NCBI GenBank assembly: GCA_037693485.1
Contig: CM075345.1
Location: 117,047,501-117,111,500, forward strand
DNA: 64,000 nucleotides
From: Kitagawia praeruptora
Taxonomy: Eukaryota > Streptophyta > Magnoliopsida > Apiales > Apiaceae
Reading direction: 5' to 3'
The translations under genes and the position numbers were made by a program. The notes beneath the pieces were generated by a model, which had not been told where the DNA came from, ran no database searches, and was given only the letters and a program-made list of their open reading frames with translations. Position 1 is the first letter of the stretch, and every line of letters starts with the position of its first letter. Positions 23,703 through 35,282 of the stretch are shown in pieces.

Positions 23703-23712
23703 TACCCCCCAA
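23703..23712 (-). other. Polypurine tract of Gypsy II
   Basis: The minus strand reads TTGGGGGGTAGT immediately before the 3' LTR start TGTTATAGCC. This is the expected place for the plus-strand primer. Confidence 0.75.
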
Positions 23713-23867
23713 TTCCATATGAAATCAGAGATGATGTATGGAATTCTTCTAAAAAAACCCAAAATTGTCACAAAATACCCTAAGGGCGCGCCCTGCCTCA
23801 AGGCGCGTCCTATAAAGTTGAACCGACCCGTGCCACACAGCTGTCATCCACCATCCCATATTTCTTC

Positions 23868-23875
23868 TATAAATA
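23868..23875 (+). promoter_or_regulatory. TATA box for the antisense gene of Gypsy II
   Basis: TATAAATA lies in a promoter-like setting on the plus strand, opposite to gag-pol. A start near 23900 would give a pyrimidine-rich first exon with no ATG, ending at a good donor (CCAAG/GTATGT, 24027/24028). The matching acceptor TTTTGCAG ends at 24373. Gypsy I has the same octamer in the same role at 56739-56746. Confidence 0.5.
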
Positions 23876-24334
23876 CCACTTCTTTCCCCTACTTTACTCT
23901 TTTTTTTTACTTCTCTCTTCAATCAAACCCGACTCCGGCGACTTCACATTTTCCGAACACAAATCCGGCCATTCTCAACAGTTTCTTCCGATTTCTTTCC
24001 ACAAATCTTGAAACAGAACTTCCAAGGTATGTTTTTATATCTTTCACCTGTTGTTTCACCGTGTAATTTGTTTGATTTTATACTTTGACTGTCCAACTCC
24101 ACCATGTTCTTTGTTTTTGATGTATGTATATCTGTATGCATTATTGTTTGATCTGGTTTCGTTATCACCATCTTTTAACAACATGATTCTGAATATTAGG
24201 CTAAATCCTTGGGCGTGTCTTACACTTAGGGCGCGCCCTAATGTCTTCTGAACAATTTTGAACGTCCAACTAATAATGTTAAATCACATAATTAGTTTAA
24301 TTCGTAGTTCAAACTTTCCTTCATTTTTCTTCCC

Positions 24335-26860
24335 TTGGGCGCGCCCTTAGTGCTCTTATTTTTGATTTTGCAGCTGGAGGGCGCGTCTCCACCTTTTCAC
24401 CCATTTAGGGAATTCAACGATCGTTTAGGGATCCATTCTCCATTGCCACCCCCCTTATCTCCTGAACATTATAGGAGTCCTTTCTCGTTTATTTCTCCTG
24501 AAGACAAGGCGCGCCTTATTGAAGATTTTAACGAAGGCAGGATGAATTTCTCCAGTGAAGATTCCTTTGATGGTATTCCCCTCAGCACTCAAATACCTGA
24601 AAAAACTCCAACACCACTACCTGAAAAGACTCCAAATCCCTTATACACAGATCCTTCTGACAACGATTTCACCCCAGACTCTAATTCTTCTAGTGATACA
24701 CATTCTTCTGATACTTATTCTTCGGAGGGCGCGCCTTCAGCTTCCTCTATTTCACCCATGGCTGATTCCGAACCAACATCTCCACTACCTTCTCCTATCC
24801 CGTTTGAACACTGGGAAGTTCTTGATGAAGAAATTGACATTGACTGGGGAAGATATGATGGCATGTCTGAGAAAGAGAAAAATCAACTAAGAAAGAAACA
24901 GGGCAAACTTGCCTGTGTAAACATGTCTTCCATTGCCACAAGTGACGAAGTGGGATGGGCTATGCAGTATTATGGTCAAGAAGGCATCTGGGCCATCCCA
25001 CATGCTCATCACCGCCCCCACATCTTCAATTACCGGAAAAATTTCAAAATTCCAAGGATGGTTCTAACACCAAAACTTGTAGCTCTAGGCGTGGGCGCGC
25101 CCTTACACCCTTACCTTCAACAGATTCTGAGGTGGTATGACATAGCATCCATTCAACTTTCCCCCAACAGCTACAAACTTGTACTTGCTTTATTCATTCT
25201 TTATCATGATCTTGAGTTAGGAACTCCTTCTATGCATGAGGTCAGCTATTTTTTCAGCATTCGACAATCCAGCATTGGTTACTACTACCTTGTAATCAAC
25301 AAACCTCACAACAACAAAGGTTTTTCCGAAGGAAGAATCAGCCATCTTAAGTATTGGAAAGAACCTTTCTTTTATGTCTGGGATGTTTCCCGAGTTCGGA
25401 TACAATTCAACACGAATCCTTGTAAGTGAGGACGCGCCCTTTACCTTTTTCCTACATTTTAATTTTCAATCGTTTATTGACTCCTTTGAATCCCAACAGA
25501 TAAGAGAACACAGAAAACGCTTGAGGGCGCAGCCTTAACTCGGGCAAAAGCCGTTCTGAAAGTTGCATCAGAGAAATTCAACCTTCAATCTTTAATCACA
25601 GAAGATAACTTGAAGAGAGTAGGAATTTTATCTGATAGAGTTGGACACATTTGTAAATTTAAAAGGTTTAAAAAAGGAATACCCATTCTCACAATCTCAT
25701 CTAGTAATAATGAGAATTCTGATTCTGATGAAGGTAATAGTTATAATGTAGGGAATACCCATTTTTTCTTCATTTCTTATGTTTCTTTTTATAATTTTCC
25801 TTCTTTACCCAGGACGCGGCCTGACCTTTCTTCTCTTTTGTCTTGTACAGGTATGGCTCCTAAGATTCCTCGCGGGTTTGGAGCTGCCAAGAAAAATAAC
25901 AAAGAAAAGAAAAACGACCAAGCGGGTACATCCGACTCCAGGGCGCGCCCTGTGCAGGGAAAGGATTCTAGTGACATAGTTACTCCGTCCACAGAATCCC
26001 TGAAAAGAAATGCTGATACTCAAAACCCTACCACTGACAGGGGCAAGAAGCCAAGAACCGAGGGCGCGCCCTCATATGTGGAAACCTTAATTGGCCCTGC
26101 TGTTGCTTCCCTTGTTGGAGAAAATGAAGTTGACACTTGGCAAAATATGAATGCGGATGAGGAATCTCAATCCATGATTCGGGCATTTGCTCAACTGCTT
26201 ATTCAATCTCTAGGGCGCGCCCAGAGAGTTCACAAGGAAAAGCTCCATATTAATAAGCTTGAGGCTGAAAATAGAAAATATTCAAAGATGATTGTTGAAA
26301 ATGACAACAAATGGAAGAAAGATCTGGATGCCAAAAATGACAGAATTGCTGATCTGAAGCATGACCTGGATGAATCTATCGAACATCGTCATCTTTTGAA
26401 TACCAAAAATGACAAGCTGGAGAAAGAGGTGGAGGACTTGAAGATGCAGTGTAGCACTCTTGAGATTGAAAAAGCTGATTGCTGGAAAGATGAAAAGCAA
26501 GCCATGGAAGATCGATATTTCCAAGCTGGGTTTGACTTCTATCTTCTTGGTTTTCTAGCAAACGATCCTGATTACAATTGGGAAGAAAAGTTTGGTCCAG
26601 AAAGTGCTGAGGACATTAAGCAATTCAAGATACTGCATGCAAATGCCATCAAGGCAAAAAGGATCGAACTTGGCCTGGAAGAAGACCCTGAAGGCGCGCC
26701 TTCCACTGAAAACGTTCCAGCAGCCCAGGATATTCCTAATCCAAGCTCTACAGCTATCCCCAATCCAAGCTCTCCTCCCGAAGATGTATCTCCCATTACA
26801 GTCATTCGTCCAAACAATGCCCAGGATGCGCCCCCTTCACATTCCAAGGACGCGTCTTAG
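24335..26860 (+). CDS. Antisense ORF (aORF) of Gypsy II, with predicted introns
   Basis: The reading frame is opposite to gag-pol and sits between pol and the 3' LTR, where Tat elements are known to carry an extra, often antisense, ORF. The first ATG is at 24335. If the 5' intron 24028-24373 is removed, the first in-frame ATG is 24542. The N-terminal half has an acidic EELDWGRYD-like segment and a globular region, resembling 'putative gypsy-type transposon' plant proteins. Predicted intron A is 25422-25499 (T/GTAAGT ... CAACAG, phase 1); its retention gives a TGA. Predicted intron B is 25734-25850 (G/GTAATA ... TGTACAG); it is 117 bp with no in-frame stop. The C-terminal half (about 26220-26520) is a strong coiled coil. 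Function is unknown. At least seven palindrome copies lie within it, in frame. Confidence 0.65.
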
Positions 26861-27551
26861 GGTTCTACATTCAAACTCTGTCCGAATTTTCACTTTAACA
26901 TTTAAGGCGCGGGTCCTTTGTAAAACCCTGCAAATTGTAATTCCTAACTTTCATGCCTACTTTTGATTATGTTTCCATATTTAACTGCCGAATTGCTTTT
27001 GCCATAGACATTGTTTTGTTCTTCTAGATCTTCAAAAATAATTTCAGGGCGCGCCCTAACACATAGGGGGCGGCCTTCTTGAAATATTCTTTTTAAATTC
27101 TTCCAATAAGGGCGCGCCCTTTACGGGAGCACGACCTTTTGTTTTCAAAATTTCGTTTTAAGAAAAATGTAGCAAACACAGAATTCCTTTAACTTGTCAA
27201 TTTTTTGCTTGAAACTACAAAAAATTTCACAGGGCGCGCCCTAAGACATGGACACGACCTCTTGTACTTCAATCAACAAATCTTCATACAATAAGGGGCC
27301 AAAAAATCTTGATATACTTAATTAATCTTCAAATAAACTCAAATCTCGACAGAACAAGGGAAGGTATACATGTACTACCCCCCGAGCTAAGGAGAATAAA
27401 TACTGAAAAAACGTGGAATAAAAACAACAAGTCTCGACTAGAACTAAAGAAGGCGTATGTATACTACCCCCCTAGACTAGGAGAATATTTATTTATGCTA
27501 GTCTATAACTTAAATATAAGTCTTCATACAATAGGGGGCCAAAGCCGCACC
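26861..27551. other. Gypsy II spacer between the aORF stop and the pol stop
   Basis: The two genes converge here. It holds three exact palindromes (27046, 27109, 27231) and several decayed ones. A roughly 100-bp sequence is present twice in diverged form (near 27340-27410 and 27435-27500, both with a TACTACCCCCC-like core). CTTCATACAATA plus a G-run and GGCC occurs near 27282 and 27522. No ORF is called. Confidence 0.6.
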
Positions 27552-30500
27552 CTACTGATAATATTTATTCAAATGCTCCGCATTCCATGCCCTTGGGATT
27601 GTATTGCCATCCAAGTCTTCCAGATGATAAGTTCCTTCCCAAATGATAGACTTGATCTTGTATGGCCCTTCCCAGTTTGGACCAAAAACTCCATGAGCTG
27701 CAACTCTTGTATTTGGCATAACCTTTCGAAGAACCAAATCACCCACATTAAAAGGACGAATCTTCACTTTCCTGTTGTAATACCTTGCAATCCTTTGCTG
27801 ATAAGTTGTAAACCTCAACTGTGAGTTAATCCTTGTCTCCTCCAGAAAATCCAGATTCAACCTTTGATTTATCATATTAGTTTCTTCATCATAGAAATCC
27901 CTTCGAAATGACCCCGCTCCAATTTCTACTGGAACCATTGCCTCACATCCACAAGACAACATGAAGGGTGATTCCCCAGTTGTTGTCCTCGGAGTTGTAT
28001 TATATGATCATAAAACCATAGGAAGCTTCTCGGGCCAATTTCCTTTACTTTCTTCTAGCTTGGTTTTCAAAGTATGCTTGATTATCTTGTTGATAGCTTC
28101 AGTCTGCCCATTGCTCTGAGGATGATACACAACTGCGAATTCCTTCTTGATTCCCAAGTCTTTGCATAGCTTTCGCAATTCCTTACTATCAAATTGCTTT
28201 CCATTATCTGAAATAAGCTTGTAGGGAATTCCGAACCTGCACACAATGGAGTTAAACACAAAATCCCTGATTTTCTTTGCTGTGATTGTGGCCAAGGGCA
28301 TTGCTTCCGCCCATTTGGTGAAGTAATCTACAGCAACAACAGCATACTTGACTCCTCCCTTAGACTTGGGGAGTTCTCCAATAAGATCGATTCCCCACAT
28401 AGCAAATGGCCATGGACTCATCATAGAAGTCAAAGTAGTCACTGGAAGCGTTGAAAAATTGGCAAACCTCTGACATTTATCACATGCCTTGACAAACCCA
28501 TAGGCATCCTTCTTCATAGTAGGCCAATAATAACCTTGCCTTAACACCTTCATTGCCAACGAACCACCCCCCGAGTGATTACCACAAATTCCTTCATGCA
28601 CCTCCCTTAGGATATAATTGCATTCATCTCCATCTATGCACTTCAGAAGCGGTTGATTGAAACCTCTCTTATATAGAATTTCATCATACTCTACAAACCT
28701 GGCAGCATGATATCGAAGACGCCTTGCTTCCATCTTATTGCTCGGAAGAATCCCCTTACGGAGATACTCTAAAATGGGAGTCATCCAAGTAGCTTGCGGG
28801 ATAATTTCCACTTCCATAATTTCTACTTCCGGAATACTGGGCACTTCTTGAACTTGTAGAGGAACCATTCCCAACAGCATAGCATCTTTCTGAGATCCTA
28901 ACTTAGCTAAAACATCTGCACTGCAATTTTCATCCCAAGGAATACAATCCAACCTTACTTCTCGAAACTTTTGAATTAATCGTTGTGCACACTTCATGTA
29001 GAGCTCTGTTCTCGGACCTCTACACTAAAAACCTCCTTTGATCTGCCTGACTACTAACTCCGAATCACTTGATACGATCAAATTTGCTACCTTCATTTCC
29101 AAAGCCATCTTCAATCCATTAATCAAAGCCTCATACTCCGCATCATTATTAGTTGCCTCGAATTTGAAGTGAATTGCACTCATGAATTGATTTCCTTCAG
29201 GTGTCACCAAAATTACTCCTGCACCAGCTCCCCCATTGTTCACGGCTCCATCTACATGCAACTTCCACCAAGGTTGGGGAACTTCCTCAAGAGGGCGCGC
29301 CCTCTCAGGAGGAATTCCAGGTTCCACTAATACAAGCGACTTTTCCTCAGTCTCTAAATCAAACTCCAGGATGAAATCTGCTAAAGCCTGACCTTTAATT
29401 GTTGTTCTTGGTGTATATTCCAAATCAAACTGTCCTAATTCGATGGCCCATTTCAACATTCTTCCTGAAGCTTCCGGTTTGTGAAGAATACTCCTCAATG
29501 GATAAGCAGTACGAACCTCGATCTTATGAGCTTGAAAGTAAGGACGAAGTTTTCTTGCCGTCAAGATTAAAGCATAAACCAACTTTTCCATACTGGTATA
29601 TCGAGTCTCTGCATCATGCAAACGCTTGCTCACATAGTAAACCGGGGACTGATGATCAATCTCTTCTCTTACCAATACTGCACTAATGGAGTACTCCGAA
29701 ACTGCCAAGTACAATATCAAAGTTTCTCCTTCCACGGGCTTGGCTAAGAGCGGAGGATTCCCCAACTGCTCCTTGATTTTCTGAAAAGCTTCTTCACACT
29801 CGGGAGTCCACGTGAAATCTTTGGATGCTCCCTTAATTGCCTTGAAGAATTGTCGGCATCTATCCGAAGATTTTGACACAAAGCGATTTAGTACGGCAAT
29901 TCTCCCAGCCAAACTCTGAACTTGCTTCACACTAGATGGAGATTTCATGTCAAGTAAGGCTTTAATCTTGGCTGGATTCGCCTCGATCCCGCGATGGTTG
30001 ACAATGAATCCCAAGAACTTTCCAGATTCCACTCCAAACACACATTTTTGAGGATTCAACTTCATTCTGAACTTCCTCAATACTCCGAACATCTGCTCTA
30101 AATGCTTCACATGGTCTTCTGCCCTCAAAGATTTAACAAGCATATCATCCACATACACTTCCATAGTTTTCCCAATCAGATCTTTGAACATCTTGTTTAC
30201 CAACCTTTGATAGGTGGCTCCGGCGTTAATCAAACCGAATGGCATTCCAATGTAACAGTACAAACCTCTATCTGTGATGAAAGAAGTATGCTCTTGATCT
30301 GGCTCATACATAGGAATCTGATTGTAGCCCAAGTAAGCATCCATGAAACTCAAAAGAGCATGGCCAGCTGTAGCATCCACCAACTGATCAATTCGAGGGA
30401 GAGGAAAACTATCTTTAGGACAAGCCTTGTTCAGTTCCGTGAAATCCACACAAGTTGTCCACTTTCCATTAGGCTTCTTGACAAGAACTGGATTAGCCAA

Positions 30501-32228
30501 CCAATCTGGATAATATGATTCCTTGATCAAACCAACATCTAGAAGTCTATCAACTTCCTCTTTTAATGCTATAGCTCTTTCTCCACTCACAAGTCGACGT
30601 TTCTGGCGAATTCCTTTCTTGGTGGGATCTATGTTCAGATGATGACACATAACCTCTGGATCGATTCCCACCATATCAGCATGACTCCAAGCAAATACAT
30701 CCAAGTTATTCAAGAGAAAATTGATGAGCATTCCTCTCAGCTTGGAATTCAGTTGAGATCCAATTCTCAAAATTTTACCTGCATCTTTCTCATCCACCAT
30801 GATTGGGATGGTATCCTCTGCAGGACCAGTCTTTTCCACGGGTTGTGGTGTTCTCGGATCTAGATCAAAATCAAAGTTTCGTGGATCCTCGATTGGTGTT
30901 GCATCCTTGGAGGGCGCGTCCTCTTTAATTGGGAAGTCTTCCTCAACAAGGATATGCACCAAGCCTTCAAGTAACATTCGCCTCCCTTCAACCTGTTCAC
31001 CTCTGATATTAACTGAAATCACCTCCTTTGAGTCTTCTTCAATTTCCTCCCGAATCCCATCCTGAAGATCATCAAGCTCCGGAATACCCTCCTCAGGGCG
31101 CGCCCTAAATGGGGGCGCGTCTTCTACTGGTTCTTGGACAAGATAGTGGACTTTTACTTCTCCCGGGACAATACTCATAATCCCTGAACTACTTTCATTG
31201 AGGGCGCGCCCTCCATTCTGCAGTCTCCTGAATCCCTTGATTGCCTTGTGATAACAATCTCTTGAATCATGCTGGGATCCTCGGATTGTTCCCACACCGT
31301 TTGGTGTAGGAAACTTCATTGCAAGATGATATATGGAGGTCACAACCTTCATTTCTTTTAACAAAGGACGTCCTACTAAAGCGTTGTGTGACGATTCCAC
31401 ATTCAAAATCATGAAATCCATCATTTGAATCACAGAAAGAGTTCCTTCCCCGAGAGTTACTGGTAACCTGATAGCTCCCATGACCTTTACAGATTCGCCC
31501 GAAAAACCATAGATCCATCCGTTATCTTGAATCATATCCTTATCTAGAAGTCCCAGCTTTTGGTAAGTGCTGTAATACAGAATATTCACCGAACTCCCAT
31601 TATCAACAAAAACTCGATGCACATTCTTGGACCCAATCTGAATTGCCACCACCAAAGCATCATTGTGAGGATGGTGTACCCATCTTGCTTCTTCTTCAGT
31701 GAAAGTGATATCAGCAAATTCTCCTTTGAACAATTTAGGCGGCCTCAATTCCAAACTATTCACATTTGTAAGAGGTCGGTATCTTGCTTCCCTAGTATAC
31801 CTCTCCATAGCATGATTGCTGTCACCTCCCAGGTGGTGTCCACCAAAGATAGTGTGAATACTTCCTTCCTTGACAAACTTCTTCTCTTCAGGCTTGCCAT
31901 CAACATGGAGGGCGCGCCCTCCATCCCTCTTATCAGGATTCTCCCTATGTTTTTTCACCTCTCTGACAATCCATTCCGCTAAATACCCTTCTTTGATTAA
32001 ATCTTCAATTTCATCCTTCAATTGACGGCATTCGTGAGTATTGTGCCCTGAAGACTCATGGAATTCACAATACTTTTTCTTGTCTTTGCTTTGCCAAGAA
32101 GAAAGAGGCTCTGGCTTCCTGAAAAATCCTTTATTTTTGTTTACTTCGAAGATATGTTCAATGGAGGCTGCAAGGGGAGTATAATTACCCGACCTTTGAT
32201 CATAGGTGTAAGTATCTGGGGGCCCCAA
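27552..32228 (-). pseudogene. pol: PR-RT-RH-aRH-INT polyprotein of Gypsy II
   Basis: Reading leftwards, a gypsy CCHC-like motif (CEFHESSGHNTHEC) is followed by the protease (FVDNGSSVNILY), RT (YVDDMLVKS, codons at 30141-30155), a gypsy RNase H and a second RNase H (LHVDGAVNNGGAGAG). Integrase follows with its HHCC finger (HEGICGNHSGG ... CDKCQ) and DDE core (WGIDLIGELP, SDNGKQF, GQTEAIN). The 1067-codon stretch 32228-29025 is open. It is ended by TAG 29027-29025 just after the second RNase H, then continues in the same frame. A TGA at 28010-28008, where Trp is expected in VLWSYN, breaks the integrase C-terminus. The frame ends KYYQ at 27552. No chromodomain is seen. Confidence 0.92.
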
Positions 32229-34186
32229 TTTCTTTTAGAATCAGTTAAATTCACTCGATTAGCACCAGTCGCTATACGACGTATTGGGCTAGGTGACCTG
32301 TCCTTCCTCTTGTTAGTCTTTCCCTTAACACCGCTTTGAGAATCTGATTTCCGATTGTCTGCTAAGGATTGCTCTACAATCTTGAAAGACTCAGCCTGTG
32401 CAAACACATCGGCTAGAGTGGGCGGATCTCTCCCTTGAAGATGCTTCCAAAAGTCAGTTCCTACTGACAATCCAGCTATTAAAAAACTCTTGAGCGTTTC
32501 GTCAGTTGCTCCTCTCACCAGAGTTGATTCCGAGTTGAATCTCTTGAAGTAGGATTGCAGACTTTCACCTTCCCTCTGCTTGATATTGGCCAAAGTTGTT
32601 ACTAGAGGGGCATATTTCACCGCCGCCTAAAATTTAGTCAAAAACAAATTCCTCATCACCTGCCAAGATGTAATAACTCCCGGGCCAAGTTTCTGAAACC
32701 ATTGCTGAGCACTCTCCCTGAAAGTTGCTGCCAACAATCGACACCTAGCCAGCTCTGTCACTTGATAAACATCCATCTCGATATCAAAGCGTCCGAGGAA
32801 TTCAACAGGGTCTGCATTTCCATGAAAGCGCAAATCATTTGTCATAGATCTATACCCAGTAGGAAGCTGCGCCTCTCTTACTTCGGTTGAGAATGGAGAG
32901 GATGTTTGTGCAGTAGCAGATATTCTTCCTCCATCCAAGTGAGCAAGGAGCTTCTTCAAATCATCCACATTGAAAGTCCCAACCCCGGGAACATTTTGAA
33001 TATTTGGTTGTGCCGCAGTTTGAGTACCCCCCAGGGGTGGAGGTGGAGCCGCTGTCAGAACACCTCCTTGAGTTCCTGCTTGAGGTTGAACCTCGACATC
33101 CCCTTGAGTTTGAGTTTGCTGACCTTGAGGATTTCCCTCACTCTCTGGATTTCCCTGAAGCCGTTGATTCCCTCGAGGTTGTGGATTTTCTTGCGATCCT
33201 CTTTGATATTGTCCCCCTGAATTAGGGCACGTTCTTGACCTGGACTAATTTGAAGGGCTCGAAGGTACTTGATGAATGCGAAGGGATCTAAAACCAGAGG
33301 GCGCGCCCTCTTTATTATGAGGTCGCCTGTCGCCTCTGTATAACTCCATTCTTCTATCACCGTCATCACGGCTATTTCATCTTCCAGCATTGCCTCGATA
33401 AGGAGCTTGTTCAAGTCCAAGGGGCCGCGTCCTGTCATTAACAGGGGGCGCACGCTGTGGATTTCCATTCTGAGGAAGGGCTCGCTCATGTCCAAGGGGC
33501 CTCGACCTGTCATCGACAGGGGGCGCGCGCTGTGGATCACGGGGCCGCGATTCCAAATTTTTGTCTTTCTTCTGAAGTTCGAGGAGATATATCCTAAGGT
33601 CATCGTCATTAAGCCTTATTCCAAGGCGTTCTTTCAAACTTGCAAAATCTCTCTTCTCCTTAGCAATCTGTTCTTCATCTCGCTGAATCTCACTAGGGGT
33701 GCGCCCTGAACGGTGAGGGTGAGGGCGCGCCCTAGCTTCGGGATTCAACAACTTGCGCTCAGAATTATCTTCACTAGGATGTTCAATAATAGGATCAGAG
33801 TATTCTAACCTTCGAGGAGTAATTAGCTGAAATCTCTTCTCCTGCACTTCGCCGTCTCTATGAGAGCTTTCCTCGACTTGAAGGGCTTTCCCTGTTCGAT
33901 GATGATTTCGTGGGATACTCCGAGATTTTCTCCTTGATCCCTGATTTTCCTCCACGGAACACAATCTTGCCCCGAAATTATTTAGGGCATCACCCATGCG
34001 GTACAATTGTTCCATTAATTCCGCGTTACTGATAAGAACAGGCGGCTGACCACCCACGGTGATTGGAGTCCCCTGATGGACTTCCTACGGAACATAAGCC
34101 TCATGGTGGGTTGGATTTCCCCCCATGCTATCTTCAGAATCGTAACCCTCTTCTTCGTGAGAACCCCTGCGTTGATTGTGAGACAT
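32141..34186 (-). pseudogene. gag: gag of Gypsy II, four nonsense codons and a terminal frameshift
   Basis: The start is ATG at 34186 (MSHNQRRGSHEEEGYDSED). The frame is broken by TAG at 34087-34085, TGA at 33379-33377, TAG at 33247-33245 and TAG at 32629-32627. The retrotrans_gag-type core is clear at about 32850-32400 (FHGNADPVEFLGRFD ... QQWFQKL ... SYFKRFN). Near 32225, within a G/C run, a 1-bp shift separates the frame from pol. The N-terminal third has an Arg/Pro-rich repeated segment (RPRDPQRAPPVDDRSRP and a near copy) made by palindrome-type insertions. Confidence 0.88.
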
Positions 34187-34220
34187 CTTTTCCTCCTAAG
34201 ATGAAGATCTTGATTGGCTC

Positions 34221-34238
34221 CCCTCCTTCTAGCGCCAA
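34221..34238 (-). other. Primer binding site of Gypsy II
   Basis: The minus strand reads TTGGCGCTAGAAGGAGGG two bases after the 5' LTR. Gypsy I has the same PBS at 47248-47265, so the two use the same primer tRNA. I did not assign the tRNA. Confidence 0.8.
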
Positions 34239-34240
34239 TT

Positions 34241-35246
34241 TGTTGACGGAGGAATTTGGGAAAAACAAATTTTTGGGTACGTCGCCGAAAACAAGATCTG
34301 TAGCAGCGGTTCTTCGTCGGAAAAAGTGGTTGCATGGGTGGCTGTAAGTAAGTGGTGGCTGAGATTGATTAGGGTTCGTAAGGGTTGCCCGTGAGCTCTC
34401 AACTTTCGACCCCCCAATCGGCCTGCGTACCCCGGTATTTATAGGGGATCAAGCCATACGTAGTTCTTGGAGAGCAAGAAACCCAAATGGGCTTGGATAA
34501 TGGACCAGCTTCCGGAATGTTCTACTATGAGGCCTAACCACAAAGGCCCAAGGCTCATCCAGGATCTCAAGACTTCACGGATAAGGAAACTTCCCCCGTC
34601 GAGGACTAGTCCTATCCGCTACCAGCTATTTCTTGATTTCAAGGATGCAGGTATAGCCGTGATTTACCCCAAGTGCAGAACGCATCCCTGTCCCCCGAAT
34701 GAGAAGCACCCACCAGATAGCAGGACAGGTGATCCAGAGCTTTTGGGTGCAAAGTGCAGGATTACTTCAAAGTTCCCCAATGAGGGCGCGCCCATTGGCC
34801 ACAGGAACAGAGCTCCCAAAGCACACACCAAAAAGTCCCCATCTTTCCACCTTAGGGCACGCCCTTAGTGTCTAAGAAGGGTCCTTATATCCAGGCAAAC
34901 CCCTGGAGGCCTTCTGCGACGGACATCCCCCTCCTGAGATACGACAGGAGGGAATTCTTCAACTTCTGGAATTCCAGCTTGGGTAGAATCCCATCTTGAA
35001 TGGAATCCACTCTTGAGTGGAATCCTAAAAAAGATTTCTTCAATGTCTTCTCAGAAAATCACCTTGAATCAATTTGTCTCCATATTTTATATTTAGGGCG
35101 CGCCCTCTTTATTGAGAAAGAGAGGGCGCGGCCTGACTTTTCCCTTTTCTGCCAAAACCCTAATTAATCCTAGAATTCCCCAAATTGAACCCGTATTTGA
35201 CCCGAATTCATCTTGAAAATACCCGAACCGAATTTTGGCTATAACA
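34241..35246 (-). repeat. 5' LTR of Gypsy II (1006 bp)
   Basis: Same ends as 22695-23700. The minus-strand TATA box (CTATAAATA) is at 34436-34444. About ten substitutions against the 3' LTR suggest a fairly recent insertion. Confidence 0.95.
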
Positions 35247-35277
35247 CCCCCCTTCTACAATCTTATCGGACCTAACA
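35247..35277 (+). repeat. 3' LTR of Copia-2, right terminal fragment
   Basis: 31 bp reading CCCCCCTTCTACAATC to CGGACCTAACA, the end of the Copia-2 LTR, followed by the right TSD TAAAC (35278-35282). Confidence 0.93.
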
Positions 35278-35282
35278 TAAAC

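Larger units (their letters stand above)
23238..35106. repeat. Dispersed 12-bp palindrome AGGGCGCGCCCT throughout Gypsy II
   Basis: Exact 12-mers start at 23549, 23783, 24228, 25940, 26061, 27046, 27109, 27231, 29292, 31095, 31201, 31909, 33298, 33722 and 35095. Eight further GGCGCGCC cores with altered flanks lie near 23238, 24336, 24506, 24726, 25092, 26212, 26691 and 34783. Many one- or two-base variants exist (for example 23308, 24378, 25429, 25524, 25811, 26847, 30911, 31111, 33695). Sites occur in both LTRs, the spacers, gag, pol and the antisense ORF. In proteins they add strings such as RARP, GRAL and EGAPS. I saw none in the other elements. Confidence 0.92.
22695..35246 (-). mobile_element. 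Gypsy II: Tat-lineage Ty3/gypsy element, minus strand, inside the Copia-2 LTR
   Basis: Both LTRs are 1006 bp (22695-23700 and 34241-35246). Insertion in a C-run gives a CCCCC duplication (22690-22694 and 35247-35251), whose exact boundary is ambiguous. Read on the minus strand the order is 5' LTR, PBS, gag, PR-RT-RH, second RNase H, integrase, spacer, antisense ORF, PPT, 3' LTR. Integrase after RT makes it gypsy; the second (archaeal-type) RNase H and the antisense ORF are Tat hallmarks. Gag-pol carries six nonsense codons and one frameshift. The element is littered with the GGCGCGCC palindrome, described separately. Confidence 0.93.
11096..35277 (+). mobile_element. Copia-2: Sirevirus-related Ty1/copia element with very long LTRs, split by Gypsy II
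   Basis: The 5' LTR is 11096-12910. The 3' LTR is 20906-22694 plus 35247-35277. The target-site duplication is TAAAC (11091-11095 and 35278-35282). The two 3' LTR pieces total 1820 bp; removing a 5-bp duplication from the nested gypsy gives 1815 bp, exactly the 5' LTR length. The PBS and the final PPT (AATAGGGGGAGAT, 20893-20905) are in place. Gag and pol resemble the SIRE copies, but there is no env-position ORF, only a 2.6-kb non-coding spacer. Multiple nonsense codons and two frameshifts make it defective. Confidence 0.93.

Noticed and set aside
30102..30518. Plus-strand ORFs opposite Gypsy II pol
   Set aside because: They are shadows of the RT frame on the other strand.
33055..33609. 184-codon minus-strand ORF overlapping Gypsy II gag
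   Set aside because: It is an alternative frame over the Arg/Pro-rich gag segment and palindromes; the gag frame itself shows the conserved domain.
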